Counted from the stretch's first letter, positions 47,349 through 58,564 are shown. The stretch is 64,000 nucleotides of DNA from Halobacillus salinarum (GCF_022919095.1 NZ_CP095073.1:1984001-2048000), one strand, 5' to 3'. The notes: a model not told the origin generated them from the letters alone. A program made the numbers and translations.

Positions 47349-47915
47349 ATGTGGAAACGAACATTGATTTTCCTATGTGCTTCTGTTTTATTATCTGCCT
47401 GTCAGGCAAAAGAGCCTAATGCAGAGTCAGATCATAATGAAACACTATACCAGCCCCTGGAATACCGGGGTGATGATAAACCAGAAAAGAAAAAGCAGAT
47501 ACCGATTGGACAAGACAGTTATTTTAAACGTTCGGCTGAGAAAGAATTTAATCATGCTCAATATGGAGAAACGAACAAATCCCATAACAATGATTTTTAT
47601 AACGAAGAATCAGTAGCCATCACGAAAGCAGTGAATACATTTGATGAAGTAACAATGACCCAGGCTTTTGCAACAGATGATCATGTGTATGTTGCCGTTA
47701 TGCTGAATCCAAGGGATTACAGAGATCGGAAAATAGCTAATAAAATCAGGCGGAAAGTAGAAGGAATGACAGAAAAGCCGGTTACTGTTTATACAAATAC
47801 AAGCAACTGGGACCAAATGAAGGATTTAAATGCACGGTTGAAAGCTTCACAAGCTCCAAATAAACTTAAAAAACAAGTACAGGATTTTTTCAAAATGAAT
47901 AAAGGTGCAAAGTAG
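47349..47915 (+). CDS. coxA: YhcN/YlaJ-type sporulation lipoprotein (CoxA-like)
   Basis: 188-aa secreted lipoprotein with signal sequence and lipobox LLSAC (Cys near 18), then a domain with Asp/Thr-rich strands matching the YhcN/YlaJ family (DDHVYVAVMLNPRDYRDRKIANKI). In B. subtilis CoxA (YrbB) follows safA and is a cortex protein; here the coat kinase and nadE stand between. AAAGGAG is ten bases upstream of ATG 47349. The CoxA identity rests on position and family. Confidence 0.72.
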   Translation: MWKRTLIFLCASVLLSACQAKEPNAESDHNETLYQPLEYRGDDKPEKKKQIPIGQDSYFKRSAEKEFNHAQYGETNKSHNNDFYNEESVAITKAVNTFDEVTMTQAFATDDHVYVAVMLNPRDYRDRKIANKIRRKVEGMTEKPVTVYTNTSNWDQMKDLNARLKASQAPNKLKKQVQDFFKMNKGAK

Positions 47916-47988
47916 TGTTCTTTAATCCCAGCCAACGGATATGATATATTTAAAAGGAAAAGTTTTGCAATGGGAGAGGAGAATGTCC

Positions 47989-48741
47989 ATGGCTGGTCAT
48001 TCAAAGTGGAATAATATAAAGCGCCGTAAAGGAGCGCAGGATGCTAAACGTGGAAAGGTCTTCATGAAGCTGGCCAGAGAGATTTTTATGGCAGCCAAAC
48101 AAGGTGGTGGAGATCCTGACATGAACCCAAACCTGCGGCTCGCTGTTGATAAAGCGAAATCCAGTAATATGCCGAATGATAATATTGAACGTGCCATCAA
48201 AAAAGCCACCGGTGACCTTGAAGGAGTAAACTATGAGGAAATTACTTATGAGGGATACGGGCCGGGAGGAGTCGCTGTAATGGTTAAAGTTTTAACTGAT
48301 AATAAGAATCGTACTGCAGCTGATGTGCGCCATGCCTTTAATAAAAACGATGGGAATTTGGGGGAAAACGGTTGTGTGGCCTTTATGTTTCATCGGAGAG
48401 GTTATTTGTTAGTGGATCGAAATGCCGTAGACGCTGACGAAGACGAATTTATGCTTGAAGCCATTGAGGCAGGGGCGGAAGACATGGAGACTACGGATGA
48501 TCATTTTGAGATTTATACAGACCCTGACCATTATAGTGTGGTGAAGCAGACTCTTGAAGAAAGTGGATATCCACTGGAATCTGCTGAAGTGACCATGATT
48601 CCTGATTCTTACACCCCTCTAGCTGAACAAGGCGTAGAAAAAATGCTTAAGCTGATCGATATGCTTGAGGATAATGATGATGTACAGGATATTTACCACA
48701 ACCTTGACGCAGATGAGCAGGTACTTGAAAAATTATCTTAA
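47989..48741 (+). CDS. yebC: YebC/PmpR family protein
   Basis: 250-aa protein of the YebC/PmpR family. [21 protein letters not shown] at the start, KLAREI and [21 protein letters not shown] are strongly conserved. Members act as transcriptional regulators or as translation factors relieving proline stalls. ATG 47989 has GGGAGAGGAG seven bases upstream; ATG 47983 is two codons longer. A terminator follows. Confidence 0.97.
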   Translation: MAGHSKWNNIKRRKGAQDAKRGKVFMKLAREIFMAAKQGGGDPDMNPNLRLAVDKAKSSNMPNDNIERAIKKATGDLEGVNYEEITYEGYGPGGVAVMVKVLTDNKNRTAADVRHAFNKNDGNLGENGCVAFMFHRRGYLLVDRNAVDADEDEFMLEAIEAGAEDMETTDDHFEIYTDPDHYSVVKQTLEESGYPLESAEVTMIPDSYTPLAEQGVEKMLKLIDMLEDNDDVQDIYHNLDADEQVLEKLS

Positions 48742-48758
48742 ATTTCCCAGCAGCTCAT

Positions 48759-48803
48759 AATAACTTCTGTTTCTGGTGATACTAGAAACAGAGGTTATTT
48801 TAG
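48759..48803 (+). terminator. intrinsic terminator of yebC
   Basis: 16-bp stem (48759-48774 with 48784-48799, one G-U pair) followed by TTAGTTA. Confidence 0.7.
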
Positions 48804-48818
48804 TTAGGGGGAAATACG

Positions 48819-49382
48819 ATGAATCGCTGGATTACGGGGTTCTTGTTAATTGTTTTCTTTGCAGGGTGGCAGCTGCTGGGAAATCATGAAGACACACTTT
48901 CAGGTAAGGATGTTTCAAAACAAAGACCGGTTGTAGTAAAATCCCATGAAGAAGCAGTAGAAACATTAGTTCAGCAGGAACCACTTCATATTAAAGTTGT
49001 CCTGAAAGAACATTACAAAGACGGAGTTATAGAAACGACTACTAAGAATGAGACCATCTGGTCCATGATGGATTTCTGGTCCTCTTATGGAGGATGGACA
49101 GTCGTTGACCAGACTTTAGATCAAGTAGTATTTAAACGGCAGGTGAACGACATTTCTCCTCTAACAAAACGGGAAGGTTACTTTGGGCTCAATGACAAGG
49201 GAGAACTAGCGGTTTTCTATGGCAGTCCGGAGGATGGAAAAGTGATTGAATCTTTTAAACCAATTCCAATCAAGCCTCTCGAAACAAAGCGCAAGACAGA
49301 ACTTCAGGATGGTATTAAAATTAATAACTTAAAGCATTTTAAGCAGGTATTAAACCAATATACGGATAAACAAAGTCTTTAA
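48819..49382 (+). CDS. bofC: BofC, forespore regulator of pro-sigma-K processing
   Basis: 187-aa exported protein. A signal/anchor at about 5-20 (WITGFLLIVFFAGWQLL) is followed by two beta-rich domains, the pattern of BofC. It is made in the forespore, secreted into the intermembrane space and delays SpoIVB signalling to the SpoIVFA/FB complex at 36969-38568. A ribosome site AGGGGGA lies just upstream of ATG 48819. A terminator follows. Confidence 0.9.
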   Translation: MNRWITGFLLIVFFAGWQLLGNHEDTLSGKDVSKQRPVVVKSHEEAVETLVQQEPLHIKVVLKEHYKDGVIETTTKNETIWSMMDFWSSYGGWTVVDQTLDQVVFKRQVNDISPLTKREGYFGLNDKGELAVFYGSPEDGKVIESFKPIPIKPLETKRKTELQDGIKINNLKHFKQVLNQYTDKQSL

Positions 49383-49390
49383 CTTTGTTA

Positions 49391-49417
49391 AAAACCGCCG
49401 GTAACAGGCGGTTTTTT
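49391..49417 (+). terminator. intrinsic terminator of bofC
   Basis: Arms AACCGCC and GGCGGTT around GGTAACA, followed by T6. Confidence 0.88.
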
Positions 49418-49512
49418 GGTGTTCTTGTCACTAGAAAAACTTAGGCGAACATGTGCTTGTATGTTACAATAGAGAGTGCTATAGAACTTAAGCAAGAGAG
49501 GAAATAACGCCC

Positions 49513-50130
49513 ATGATCGCATATGTGAAAGGTATTTTAACGACGATAGAAGATGATTCTATTATGATAGAGACAAGTGGTATTGGCTACGAAGTTCTTT
49601 GTGCCAATCCTTTTCATTTTCAGCAGCATCTAAATAAAGAAGTCAAGATTCATACATACCATTATATTCGTGAAGACAACCAGCTGCTGTTTGGATTTCG
49701 CAAAAAAGAGGACAAACAGTTATTTGCACAATTGCTGAATGTCTCTGGGATTGGACCTAAAGGAGCTCTGGCGATCCTCGGAACCGTCAGTGTGCCGGAA
49801 TTTGCCGCTGCTGTTGAGCAGGAAGATGAAAAATATTTAACCCGCTTTCCTGGAGTAGGAAAGAAAACCGCCCGGCAGATGATTCTTGATTTAAAAGGAA
49901 AACTCATTGTCTGGCTTCCGGATGAAGATCATGAACAAACGCTCTTTAATCAGGAAGAAGTAACATCAAGTGAAAAACGTGCCCGGGTGAATGAAGCTCT
50001 GGAGGCCTTAAAAGCTTTAGGTTACACCGAAAAAGAATTGAAATTCGTCCATGTAGAGCTAAACAACTCAAAAGCTGTAAACGTAGATGATTATGTACGC
50101 CAAGGTCTTCAATTGTTAATGAAAGCCTAA
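49513..50130 (+). CDS. ruvA: Holliday junction helicase subunit RuvA
   Basis: 205-aa DNA-junction-binding protein. It has an OB-fold N-terminal domain (MIAYVKGILTTIEDDSIMIETSGIGYEV), two helix-hairpin-helix motifs (VSGIGPKGALAIL and FPGVGKKTARQMI) and a C-terminal helical domain that contacts RuvB. RuvB starts 18 bases downstream. Confidence 0.97.
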   Translation: MIAYVKGILTTIEDDSIMIETSGIGYEVLCANPFHFQQHLNKEVKIHTYHYIREDNQLLFGFRKKEDKQLFAQLLNVSGIGPKGALAILGTVSVPEFAAAVEQEDEKYLTRFPGVGKKTARQMILDLKGKLIVWLPDEDHEQTLFNQEEVTSSEKRARVNEALEALKALGYTEKELKFVHVELNNSKAVNVDDYVRQGLQLLMKA

Positions 50131-50148
50131 CGTAAAGGAGGGAATATT

Positions 50149-51150
50149 GTGGAAGAACGGATGATTTCTGGAGAATACCAGCTGTCAGATCAGGAAATCG
50201 ACCAAAGTCTTCGTCCTGAACGACTTAATCAATACATTGGACAGGAAAAAACGAAGAGAAATCTGTCCATTTTTATCGAAGCGGCGAAAATGAGAAATGA
50301 ACCCCTTGATCATACCCTGCTTTATGGTCCTCCTGGATTGGGAAAGACGACGCTCGCTTCCATCATAGCGAATGAAATGGAGGTTCAGTTTCGGACGACT
50401 TCCGGGCCTGCCATCGAAAGAGCAGGGGACCTGGCAGCAATTCTATCCTCCCTTGAGCCGGGGGATGTTCTGTTTATCGACGAAATTCACCGGCTTCCTC
50501 GTTCGGTTGAGGAAGTCCTCTATCCTGCAATGGAAGATTTTTGTCTGGACATTGTTGTTGGTAATGGCTCCAGCGCAAGATCGGTAAGACTGGATCTTCC
50601 CCCATTTACCCTAGTAGGAGCAACGACACGAGCAGGGCTGTTATCAGCGCCACTAAGAGACCGGTTTGGAGTCCACAGCCGCCTCGACTTTTATGACACG
50701 GCGGCACTTTGTTCGATCGTCGAGAGGACAGCTGAGATTTTTCATGTAGCGATTAAAAAAGACGCTGCTGTTGAGGTTGCCCGCAGGTCCAGAGGAACTC
50801 CCAGAATTGCTAATCGTCTGCTTAAACGCGTCCGGGATATCGCGCAGGTCGAAGGGGAGGAAACAATTAGTAAAGAAATGACAAATAAAGCCCTTGAAAT
50901 GCTTCAAGTGGATGATAAAGGACTCGATTTCATTGATCATAAACTGTTATTAGGAATAATAGATGGGTTTAATGGAGGACCTGTGGGACTTGATACGATC
51001 GCTGCTACCATAGGGGAAGAATCACAAACGATTGAAGATGTGTACGAGCCGTTTCTCTTGCAAATTGGATTACTTCAACGGACGCCAAGAGGGCGGGTGG
51101 TGACACCTAAGGCATACGACCATTTTCAAAGGGAGGTGCCGGGGACTTGA
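50149..51150 (+). CDS. ruvB: Holliday junction helicase subunit RuvB
   Basis: 333-aa AAA+ motor that drives branch migration. Walker A GPPGLGKT is near residue 64, sensor GATTRAG near 155 and the arginine finger in LRDRFG. The start is GTG 50149 with AAGGAGGG six bases before it. The TGA stop overlaps the TTG start of the next gene. Confidence 0.98.
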   Translation: MEERMISGEYQLSDQEIDQSLRPERLNQYIGQEKTKRNLSIFIEAAKMRNEPLDHTLLYGPPGLGKTTLASIIANEMEVQFRTTSGPAIERAGDLAAILSSLEPGDVLFIDEIHRLPRSVEEVLYPAMEDFCLDIVVGNGSSARSVRLDLPPFTLVGATTRAGLLSAPLRDRFGVHSRLDFYDTAALCSIVERTAEIFHVAIKKDAAVEVARRSRGTPRIANRLLKRVRDIAQVEGEETISKEMTNKALEMLQVDDKGLDFIDHKLLLGIIDGFNGGPVGLDTIAATIGEESQTIEDVYEPFLLQIGLLQRTPRGRVVTPKAYDHFQREVPGT

Positions 51151-51347
51151 CGGGCTTCGGTAAAATCTTTATTGTAATAGGGATTGTTTTCATTATTATC
51201 GGCTTACTTTGGAGTATTTTTGGAAAGCTTCCTGGAGACCTCTCTTTCAAGAAAGGGTCAGTCACCTTTTATTTTCCTATTATGACTTCTATTGTAGTAA
51301 GCATCATCTTATCACTCATTTTTTATTTTATCGGAAAAATACGCTAA
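51147..51347 (+). CDS. DUF2905-type small membrane protein
   Basis: 66-aa protein with two hydrophobic helices separated by [18 protein letters not shown], the pattern of the DUF2905 family, commonly found beside ruvAB or queA. Translation starts at TTG 51147 inside the end of ruvB, with GGGAGGTG eight bases upstream. Function unknown. Confidence 0.85.
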   Translation: MTGFGKIFIVIGIVFIIIGLLWSIFGKLPGDLSFKKGSVTFYFPIMTSIVVSIILSLIFYFIGKIR

Positions 51348-51367
51348 CGAAGGAATAGGAGATTCAC

Positions 51368-52393
51368 ATGAATATTAAGGAATACGATTTTGAACTTCCT
51401 GAAGAATTGATTGCCCAGGTCCCTTTGCAGGAGAGGGCTTCTTCAAGGCTGATGGTATTAAATCGTAAGGAAGAAAGTATGGATCATCATCACTTTTCTG
51501 ACATACGATCTTTTTTAAAACGAGGAGACTGTTTAGTATTAAATGATACCCGGGTGCTCCCTGCCCGTCTATACGGTGCAAAAAAAGACACAGGCGGCAA
51601 AGTGGAAGTGCTGCTGCTGCATCAGGAACAAGAGGATGAATGGGAAGTTTTAGTTAAACCTGCAAAGAAAGTAAAAAAAGGGACAATTATTGAATTTGGT
51701 AATGGTAGACTGACGGCTGAATGTACAGATATCCAAGAGCATGGCGGCCGTAAAGTCCGGTTTACTTATGAAGGGATCTTTCTTGAAGTACTGGAATCCC
51801 TCGGTGAAATGCCGCTTCCGCCGTATATCAAGGAGCAGCTTTCTGATCGGGAACGTTATCAAACGGTTTATGCTAAGGAGGAAGGATCAGCAGCTGCGCC
51901 CACGGCAGGATTGCATTTTACAAATGAGTTGTTAGAAGAGATTCAAGCTAGCGGCGTTGAACTTGCTTACTTAACTCTTCATGTCGGCCTCGGAACCTTT
52001 AGACCGGTCAGTGTTGATAAAGTTGAGGAACATGAAATGCATGCGGAATTTTACCAAATGTCAAAGGAAACTGCTGATCAGCTGAACCGAATAAAAAATG
52101 AAGGCGGAAGAATCATTTCAGTAGGGACGACTTCTACCCGTACGCTTGAGACCATTATTCGTGATCACGGTGAATTTACGGAAGCCAGAGGCTGGACAGA
52201 TATATTCATCTATCCACCACAAAAGCTGCAGGCGATCGATGGCTTGATTACAAACTTTCATCTCCCTAAATCTACACTCATTATGCTGGTGAGTGCATTT
52301 GCAGGGAGGGAATTTATTTTAAAAGCCTATCATGAGGCAGTAGAAGAAAGGTACCGCTTTTTCAGCTTCGGCGATGCTATGCTGATTGTATAA
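51368..52393 (+). CDS. queA: S-adenosylmethionine:tRNA ribosyltransferase-isomerase
   Basis: 341-aa enzyme that builds the cyclopentene ring of epoxyqueuosine on tRNA. N-terminal [18 protein letters not shown]-like motif (SSRLMVLNR), [12 protein letters not shown] and TSTRTLE are family hallmarks. It is followed by tgt, the preceding step of the pathway, as in most Firmicutes. It follows the DUF2905 gene by 20 bases. Confidence 0.97.
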   Translation: MNIKEYDFELPEELIAQVPLQERASSRLMVLNRKEESMDHHHFSDIRSFLKRGDCLVLNDTRVLPARLYGAKKDTGGKVEVLLLHQEQEDEWEVLVKPAKKVKKGTIIEFGNGRLTAECTDIQEHGGRKVRFTYEGIFLEVLESLGEMPLPPYIKEQLSDRERYQTVYAKEEGSAAAPTAGLHFTNELLEEIQASGVELAYLTLHVGLGTFRPVSVDKVEEHEMHAEFYQMSKETADQLNRIKNEGGRIISVGTTSTRTLETIIRDHGEFTEARGWTDIFIYPPQKLQAIDGLITNFHLPKSTLIMLVSAFAGREFILKAYHEAVEERYRFFSFGDAMLIV

Positions 52394-52399
52394 AAGTAA

Positions 52400-53560
<1,161 letters not shown>

Positions 53561-53575
53561 AAAGGGGGAATATTA

Positions 53576-53839
53576 ATGCAAACATTAATGGGATTACTGC
53601 CAATTATTCTTATGTTTGTTATTTTCTATTTCTTGCTTATTCGTCCACAGCAAAAGAAACAGAAGCAAGTGCAGCAGATGCAGACGGAACTTGAAAAAGG
53701 AGATAGAATCATAACTATCGGGGGAATGCATGGAACCATCCACGCTATTGAAGACAACTCGCTGGTCATTTCCGTGCAGGATGGAACCCAAATGAAATTT
53801 GACCGTTCTTCAGTCCGCGAAAAGCTTAATAAAGACTAA
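53576..53839 (+). CDS. yajC: preprotein translocase accessory subunit YajC
   Basis: 87-aa membrane protein with one helix (about 4-22, LMGLLPIILMFVIFYFLLI) and a cytosolic tail with QQMQTELEKGDRIITIGGMHG, the YajC signature. It assists SecDF (58565-60841). AAAGGGGG lies just upstream of ATG 53576. A bidirectional terminator follows. Confidence 0.96.
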   Translation: MQTLMGLLPIILMFVIFYFLLIRPQQKKQKQVQQMQTELEKGDRIITIGGMHGTIHAIEDNSLVISVQDGTQMKFDRSSVREKLNKD

Positions 53840-53843
53840 GTAG

Positions 53844-53875
53844 AAAAGCCCGTTACGTCTGTTAACGGGCTTTTT
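53844..53875. terminator. bidirectional terminator
   Basis: Stem around AAAAGCCCGTTA / TAACGGGCTTTT between convergent yajC and the TIGR04086 gene, with T and A tracts on both sides. Confidence 0.88.
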
Positions 53876-53887
53876 GTGACCGATTTT

Positions 53888-54271
53888 TTATCGTTTCCCC
53901 GATTTTTTCGGCAGATTTACTCCGATCATACCACCAAGCCAAGCGGCTGCTAATAACCCTCCGAAGTAGCTTAACTGGGGCAGAGAAATCCATTTATTTT
54001 CAAAAATAATTTGGAAAAGTATCATCATGGTTACAAAAATGAAGCCCGTCAGTCCGCCGGAAAGCCACCCTTTTTGTTCCGTTTTGTAAGCAGATAATAT
54101 TCCGCCGATCGCCAAAATAGAAATACCAGCTACCAGGGCTAATTGATTAAGCGTTTCGTATTCCATGGATGTAAACCTTAATAATAGTGCCAATATGGCT
54201 GCGAATAGCAGCATGCCTGCAAAGATAGAACCTACCCCATATCCCAGTACGCCCTGCATCATTTTTTTCAT
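53888..54271 (-). CDS. TIGR04086 family membrane protein
   Basis: 127-aa protein with four hydrophobic helices, basic ends and a final KKSGKR. It matches the YrzE-like TIGR04086 membrane family that lies between yajC and the DUF421 gene in B. subtilis. The start is the ATG at 54271, with GGGAGGGAGG about seven bases upstream; the longer open frame to 54424 has no site. Function unknown. Confidence 0.82.
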   Translation of the reverse strand: MKKMMQGVLGYGVGSIFAGMLLFAAILALLLRFTSMEYETLNQLALVAGISILAIGGILSAYKTEQKGWLSGGLTGFIFVTMMILFQIIFENKWISLPQLSYFGGLLAAAWLGGMIGVNLPKKSGKR

Positions 54272-54398
54272 TGAAATCCTCCCTCCCTTTATGTGCTTGT
54301 CTTTATCAATATATGCATAGAAGCTTGTAAGATAGAAGCAGATATTTTTCAAGGTTCGTGAATAGGATAGATAAAGACCGTAATAAAGGGGAAGTTCA

Positions 54399-55687
54399 AT
54401 GACTACAATGCTTGCATTACTCATTTTTGTCGTGAGTTATCTTTTAATCATGACCGAAAAATTTAATAGGGCACTCGTAGCATTAACTGGAGGCATCCTA
54501 TTGTTGATGACAAAAGTCTATGAATGGGAGCAGGCTTTTGGTTTTATTGATTGGGAAACCATCGCACTGTTGTTTTCCATGATGGTATTAGTTTCCATTA
54601 CGAAAAAAACCGGAATTTTTACTTATCTGGCAATTCGTTTAGCTCAAATGGTTAAAGGAAGACCGGTTCCATTGCTGGCTGTTACAGGAATCTTTACGGC
54701 TGTCGGATCAGCCTTTCTTGATAACGTAACTACCGTGCTTTTATTTGTCCCTGTATTACTATCACTGACTGAAAGATTACAGCTTCCAGCTTTTCCATAT
54801 TTATTGGCTACGATCTTCTGCTCTAATATCGGCGGTACATCTACATTGATTGGTGATCCGCCGAATATAATGATTGGACAAGCCGTTGAGCATTTCAGCT
54901 TTCTTTCTTTTCTTATTCATTTAGGCCCTGTGGTTCTCGTTATCTTTTTAATTACGATTACCCTGTTAATGGTTCGTTTTCGTTCCTCTCTTACATACAA
55001 CCAGGAGCTCGCAGAGAAATTGTTGAAGATCGACGCTTCCCAGTACCTTCAAGTTTCAAAATTGCTCGTTCAGTCTGTGTCCGTACTGTTTTTAACGATT
55101 GCAGGATTTATGCTCCATCCGTTTTTCCACTTGGATATTACCACGATTGCAGTAAGCGGAGCCCTTCTTCTTTTGTTTATGACAGATAGGGAGCTGGACG
55201 TGGAGAAAGTCTTTCAGGAAGTAGAATGGGTGACCTTATTTTTCTTTATTGGCTTGTTTATGCTGGTCGGAGGGCTGCAAACGGTCGGAATTATTGATGA
55301 GATTGCCAGGGGAATGGTGTGGATTTCAGGGGGGATCTTCCGATTACCTCCATGGTGATGCTTTGGAGTTCAGGTATCCTTTCAGGGATCGTTGATAACA
55401 TTCCTTTCGTAGCTGCGATGATTCCTGTAGTTCAGGAGCTGAAGGGCTACGGCATGATGAATGTGGATCCGATTTGGTGGTCCCTGGCTTTGGGAGCATG
55501 TTTAGGAGGGAATGGGACATTAGTGGGAGCTTCCGCCAATGTCGTCGTTGCTGGTTTGGCAGCCAGCCATAATCAGCCGATATCTTTTGTGAAATTCACT
55601 CTGTATGGACTTCCGGTGTTAATTTTATCTTTACTAATCAGCACTATTTATATTTTTCTAAGGTATTTAATTCCGTTTTTAACATAA
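54399..55687 (+). pseudogene. anion-type (ArsB/NhaD superfamily) transporter split by a frameshift
   Basis: Two frames together give one 430-aa transporter with 10-12 helices. The first, 54399-55358, ends with GMVWISGGIFRLPPW and a stop. The second opens at 55319 and continues to 55687 with DLPITSMVMLWSSGILSGIVDNIPF, the conserved second half. The frame changes within a run of six G's (55329-55334); one extra G would restore SGGDLPI. Motifs such as DNVTTVLLF and GDPPNI mark the arsenite/citrate/Na+-H+ antiporter superfamily. Whether it is dead, a sequencing error or recoded is unknown. AAAGGGG precedes ATG 54399. It is absent from this place in B. subtilis. Confidence 0.8.
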
Positions 55688-55748
55688 AAAAGATGGATTA
55701 GGTCATGTTAAGAAGTGTAGAGTTCGAAGAAGGGCAGCTGATCGTACT

Positions 55749-56399
55749 ATGCTTCTAAGCGCAATCATATTCCGAACCATCCTTTCTTATCTGCTTATTC
55801 TAGTTATTTTTCGGATTATGGGCAAACGGGAAATTGGCGAATTAAGCGTCATGGACTTAGTTGTATTTGTAATGCTGGCAGAAATCGCAGTATTTTTAAT
55901 TGAGAAACCTAAGTCATCCATTTGGGAAGCTCTCATCCCCATGGCCATCCTTCTTATTATTCAATGGATCAGTGCTTATGCCTCCTTAAAAAGTCAGACC
56001 TTTCGAGATTGGTTTGACGGCAAACCTTCACTGATCATTAGACACGGGAAAATTGATGAGAAGGAAATGAAAAAGCAGCGTTACAATTTTAATGATCTAT
56101 TGCTGCAGTTAAGAGAACATGGGATCCAACAAGTAAATGATGTAGCATTTGCTATTCTGGAACCTTCTGGAAAGCTTTCGGTTTTTGAAAAAGAAGATGA
56201 TGGGAGCTCCGATTATGCGGTCATTTTAATAGCTGATGGCCAAATCCAATACAATGGTCTGAAGACGATTCGAAAAAATAAATCGTGGTTATTGAATGAA
56301 GTGAAAAAACAAGGATTTCAATCTGTGGAAGACATTTCTTTATGTACGATCAATGATTCAGGAGAGATCCATTTTGATCGAAATAACGAGTTTTCATAA
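55749..56399 (+). CDS. yrbG: DUF421 membrane protein (YrbG-like)
   Basis: 216-aa protein with three membrane helices (about 5-80) and a soluble tail of two YetF-like DUF421 domains (MGKREIGELSVMDLVVFVMLAEI near the N terminus, GKPSLIIRHGKIDEKEMKK). The family is sometimes linked to spore or germination membranes. It sits before spoVB as in B. subtilis yrbG. The ribosome site is poor: GAAGGG lies about 14 bases before ATG 55749. Confidence 0.87.
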   Translation: MLLSAIIFRTILSYLLILVIFRIMGKREIGELSVMDLVVFVMLAEIAVFLIEKPKSSIWEALIPMAILLIIQWISAYASLKSQTFRDWFDGKPSLIIRHGKIDEKEMKKQRYNFNDLLLQLREHGIQQVNDVAFAILEPSGKLSVFEKEDDGSSDYAVILIADGQIQYNGLKTIRKNKSWLLNEVKKQGFQSVEDISLCTINDSGEIHFDRNNEFS

Positions 56400-56432
56400 A
56401 AAATAACCGTAACAGGGTTACGGTTATTTTTT
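56400..56432. terminator. bidirectional terminator between yrbG and spoVB
   Basis: Perfect 15-bp stem AAAAATAACCGTAAC / GTTACGGTTATTTTT with a 3-base loop; it overlaps the spoVB 3' end. Confidence 0.9.
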
Positions 56433-57980
56433 ATGAAGCAGTTTTGCCCAAGGAATCAATTTGATTTCATCAATCCGTACCATTTTTAATAAAAATAACA
56501 GAGTGATGTAAAGCAGTGTAAGCATGAACCCCATCGTAAGAAGCTGCGAGAGAGGCTTGGTTTCCAGCAGCCAGTGCGCCTTCATTTCAAAACCAGCCCA
56601 TCCTGTAATCCCTACAATGAGACCAAAATTGGCAAACATTTTGACTGGCGGTTTAAAAGAAGCTGATCTGATGAGAACGCCTAAGTGTAATATAGTGACA
56701 ACTACGACGCCCACGACCATAGCAATGGCTACACCATTGATACCGAATTCAGGCTGGGAACTCAGGCCGACTAATACGATAAATTTAATGACTGAACCAA
56801 TCAATGTATTCCACATCGCAGACTGAGCGAGGTCAAGAGCCTGTAAACTTGCCTGCAGCGGAGTCTGGATATAGTGAAGCAAGAAAAAGGGGGCCATAAA
56901 TTGTAATAAAAAAGCAGTATTGCTCGTCCCATATACGGCAAGTAAAATCACTGCCGGGAAAATCATAAAGATGATCGTAATGACACCGCCAGAAGCGAGA
57001 GACAAGCGGATGGATTGAAGAATCCGATACTGAATCGTCTCCTTAGCATTTTTAGCAGCAGCTTCGCTAATAGAGGGGACAAGTGCTACAGAAAGTGCAT
57101 GAGTTAAAAATGTAGGGAGAAACAAGAGTGGAAGGACATATCCGGTTAGTTCTCCGTACTGTTTCGTTGATTCAACAGCCGTCAACCCGGCGAATGCTAA
57201 GCTTTGGGCGACCAAAATGGGTTCAAAGAAGTAAGTCAGTGACCCGATAAACCGGCTGCCGGTGGTCGGCAATGCAATTGTCATTAATTCCTGAAAGGTT
57301 TGTTTTCCCTCAATGATCTGTTTTTTCCAAGTGCTTCTCAGCTTGAATCGTTTGTGTAGATTGAATTGACGCACCATATAAAAAAGAGCTACAAATTCCC
57401 CGATGACAACTGCCACCATCGCACCGGCAGCTGCATATTGAACACCATAAGGGTAACAGAGCTTCGTAAGGATCACGACAGCAGCTATCCGTACAATCTG
57501 CTCAATTACTTGTGCCGTGGCCTGCGGCTTCATATTCTGCCGGCCTTGAAAATAACCTCTCAAAACGGCCGAAACAGCAGTTATAGGAATAATTGGAGTC
57601 ACGGCTAGTAAAGGATACAAGGCTCGGGCATCGGTTAGGAAATATTTAGCCACTATTGGGGAAAGTAGAAATAGTCCAACGGTAAATACCACGCTTAAGC
57701 TAGCGGTCAATGAAATTGAGACTAATAATATTCGTTTTATTTTTCGTTCATTTCCTGTCGCTTCAGCTTCAGATACCCGTTTGGAAATGGCCACGGGTAA
57801 ACCGAATTGAGTTAAAGTAATGGCGAGAATCAGAGTAGGCAGGGCCATCATATACAAGCCCACTCCTTCAGGTCCCATTACTCTTGCAACGACTATCCGG
57901 TTAATGAAACCAAGCATCCTTGTAATTAGTCCGGCAGCTACAAGAATCAATGCTCCATGTAAAAAGGTTTGTTTAGCCAT
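56424..57980 (-). CDS. spoVB: stage V sporulation protein B (MATE/MurJ-like flippase family)
   Basis: 518-aa polytopic membrane protein of the polysaccharide/lipid flippase superfamily with 12-14 helices; it is needed for spore cortex synthesis. MAKQTFLHGALILVAAG, RMLGFINRIVVAR and GPEGVGLYMMALPT are typical. The start ATG 57980 is preceded by AGAAGGCGGAT on the minus strand; an upstream in-frame start at 58001 is less likely. It is divergent from comN. Confidence 0.96.
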   Translation of the reverse strand: MAKQTFLHGALILVAAGLITRMLGFINRIVVARVMGPEGVGLYMMALPTLILAITLTQFGLPVAISKRVSEAEATGNERKIKRILLVSISLTASLSVVFTVGLFLLSPIVAKYFLTDARALYPLLAVTPIIPITAVSAVLRGYFQGRQNMKPQATAQVIEQIVRIAAVVILTKLCYPYGVQYAAAGAMVAVVIGEFVALFYMVRQFNLHKRFKLRSTWKKQIIEGKQTFQELMTIALPTTGSRFIGSLTYFFEPILVAQSLAFAGLTAVESTKQYGELTGYVLPLLFLPTFLTHALSVALVPSISEAAAKNAKETIQYRILQSIRLSLASGGVITIIFMIFPAVILLAVYGTSNTAFLLQFMAPFFLLHYIQTPLQASLQALDLAQSAMWNTLIGSVIKFIVLVGLSSQPEFGINGVAIAMVVGVVVVTILHLGVLIRSASFKPPVKMFANFGLIVGITGWAGFEMKAHWLLETKPLSQLLTMGFMLTLLYITLLFLLKMVRIDEIKLIPWAKLLHKK

Positions 57981-58104
57981 AGATTTTATCCGCCTTCTCA
58001 AAATTTTGAAATTCAGCTACAATGAAGTATATGCGCGAATAGGGACAAGGCATGACAATCCTTCGTTAATTGAAACAGGAAACTTTTTAGGGAGAGGTGG
58101 ACGT

Positions 58105-58398
58105 ATGGAACAGCGGCGGCCGATAAGCCAATGGAAGACATTTGTTGTGCCGGTTTTGCAAAGTAAGGTGGAAGAGTTTAAAATATTGGGGTATAGCAGG
58201 GCAACGAAGGAAGATGTGTGGAGCTGCTTAAGAAAAAAAGTTTGGAAAGGCGAGCCAAGCATGCGGCTCTATGAAGTCGTTCAGGATATCTTTCACCTCA
58301 GCAGTCAGCTTTATGTCAGCTATTTAACTGTGGAAGCTTATAAAGATGAAGATTTGCTGGCTTCAATCAAGGCTGTTTCTGGAGAAATGGAAGACTAA
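58105..58398 (+). CDS. comN: post-transcriptional regulator ComN
   Basis: 97-aa protein. ISQWKTFVVPVLQSKVEEFKILGY and VWSCLRKKVWKGEPSMRLYEVVQDI match ComN (YrzD), which binds the comE mRNA leader and controls competence in B. subtilis. ATG 58105 has GGAGAGGTGG four to five bases upstream. The same frame is open from 57820 but that part lies in antisense of spoVB. Confidence 0.92.
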   Translation: MEQRRPISQWKTFVVPVLQSKVEEFKILGYSRATKEDVWSCLRKKVWKGEPSMRLYEVVQDIFHLSSQLYVSYLTVEAYKDEDLLASIKAVSGEMED

Positions 58399-58412
58399 AA
58401 GTAAATCTTTAG

Positions 58413-58440
58413 TTGTCAAAAAAAAATTTAGTAGTAAAAT
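58413..58440 (+). promoter_or_regulatory. promoter of secDF
   Basis: TTGTCA (58413-58418), a 16-base spacer and TAAAAT (58435-58440). Confidence 0.6.
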
Positions 58441-58441
58441 T

Positions 58442-58500
58442 GGTACGGGAAGCTCATCAGCGAGCTTAACGACAATTTTAGATAAGCTTGTACCCTGGTC
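58442..58500 (+). promoter_or_regulatory. structured leader before secDF
   Basis: The leader is closed by GGTAC (58442-58446) and GTACC (near 58490) around a hairpin with arms AAGCTC / GAGCTT and a second AAGCTT that could compete for pairing. It lies between the promoter and the secDF start. It matches no riboswitch class that I can name. Confidence 0.4.
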
Positions 58501-58564
58501 CGTAAATACATATTGATAACGGGGCATACCTGTCTTTTCAGGAACAAAGGAGGCAAAGAATGTT

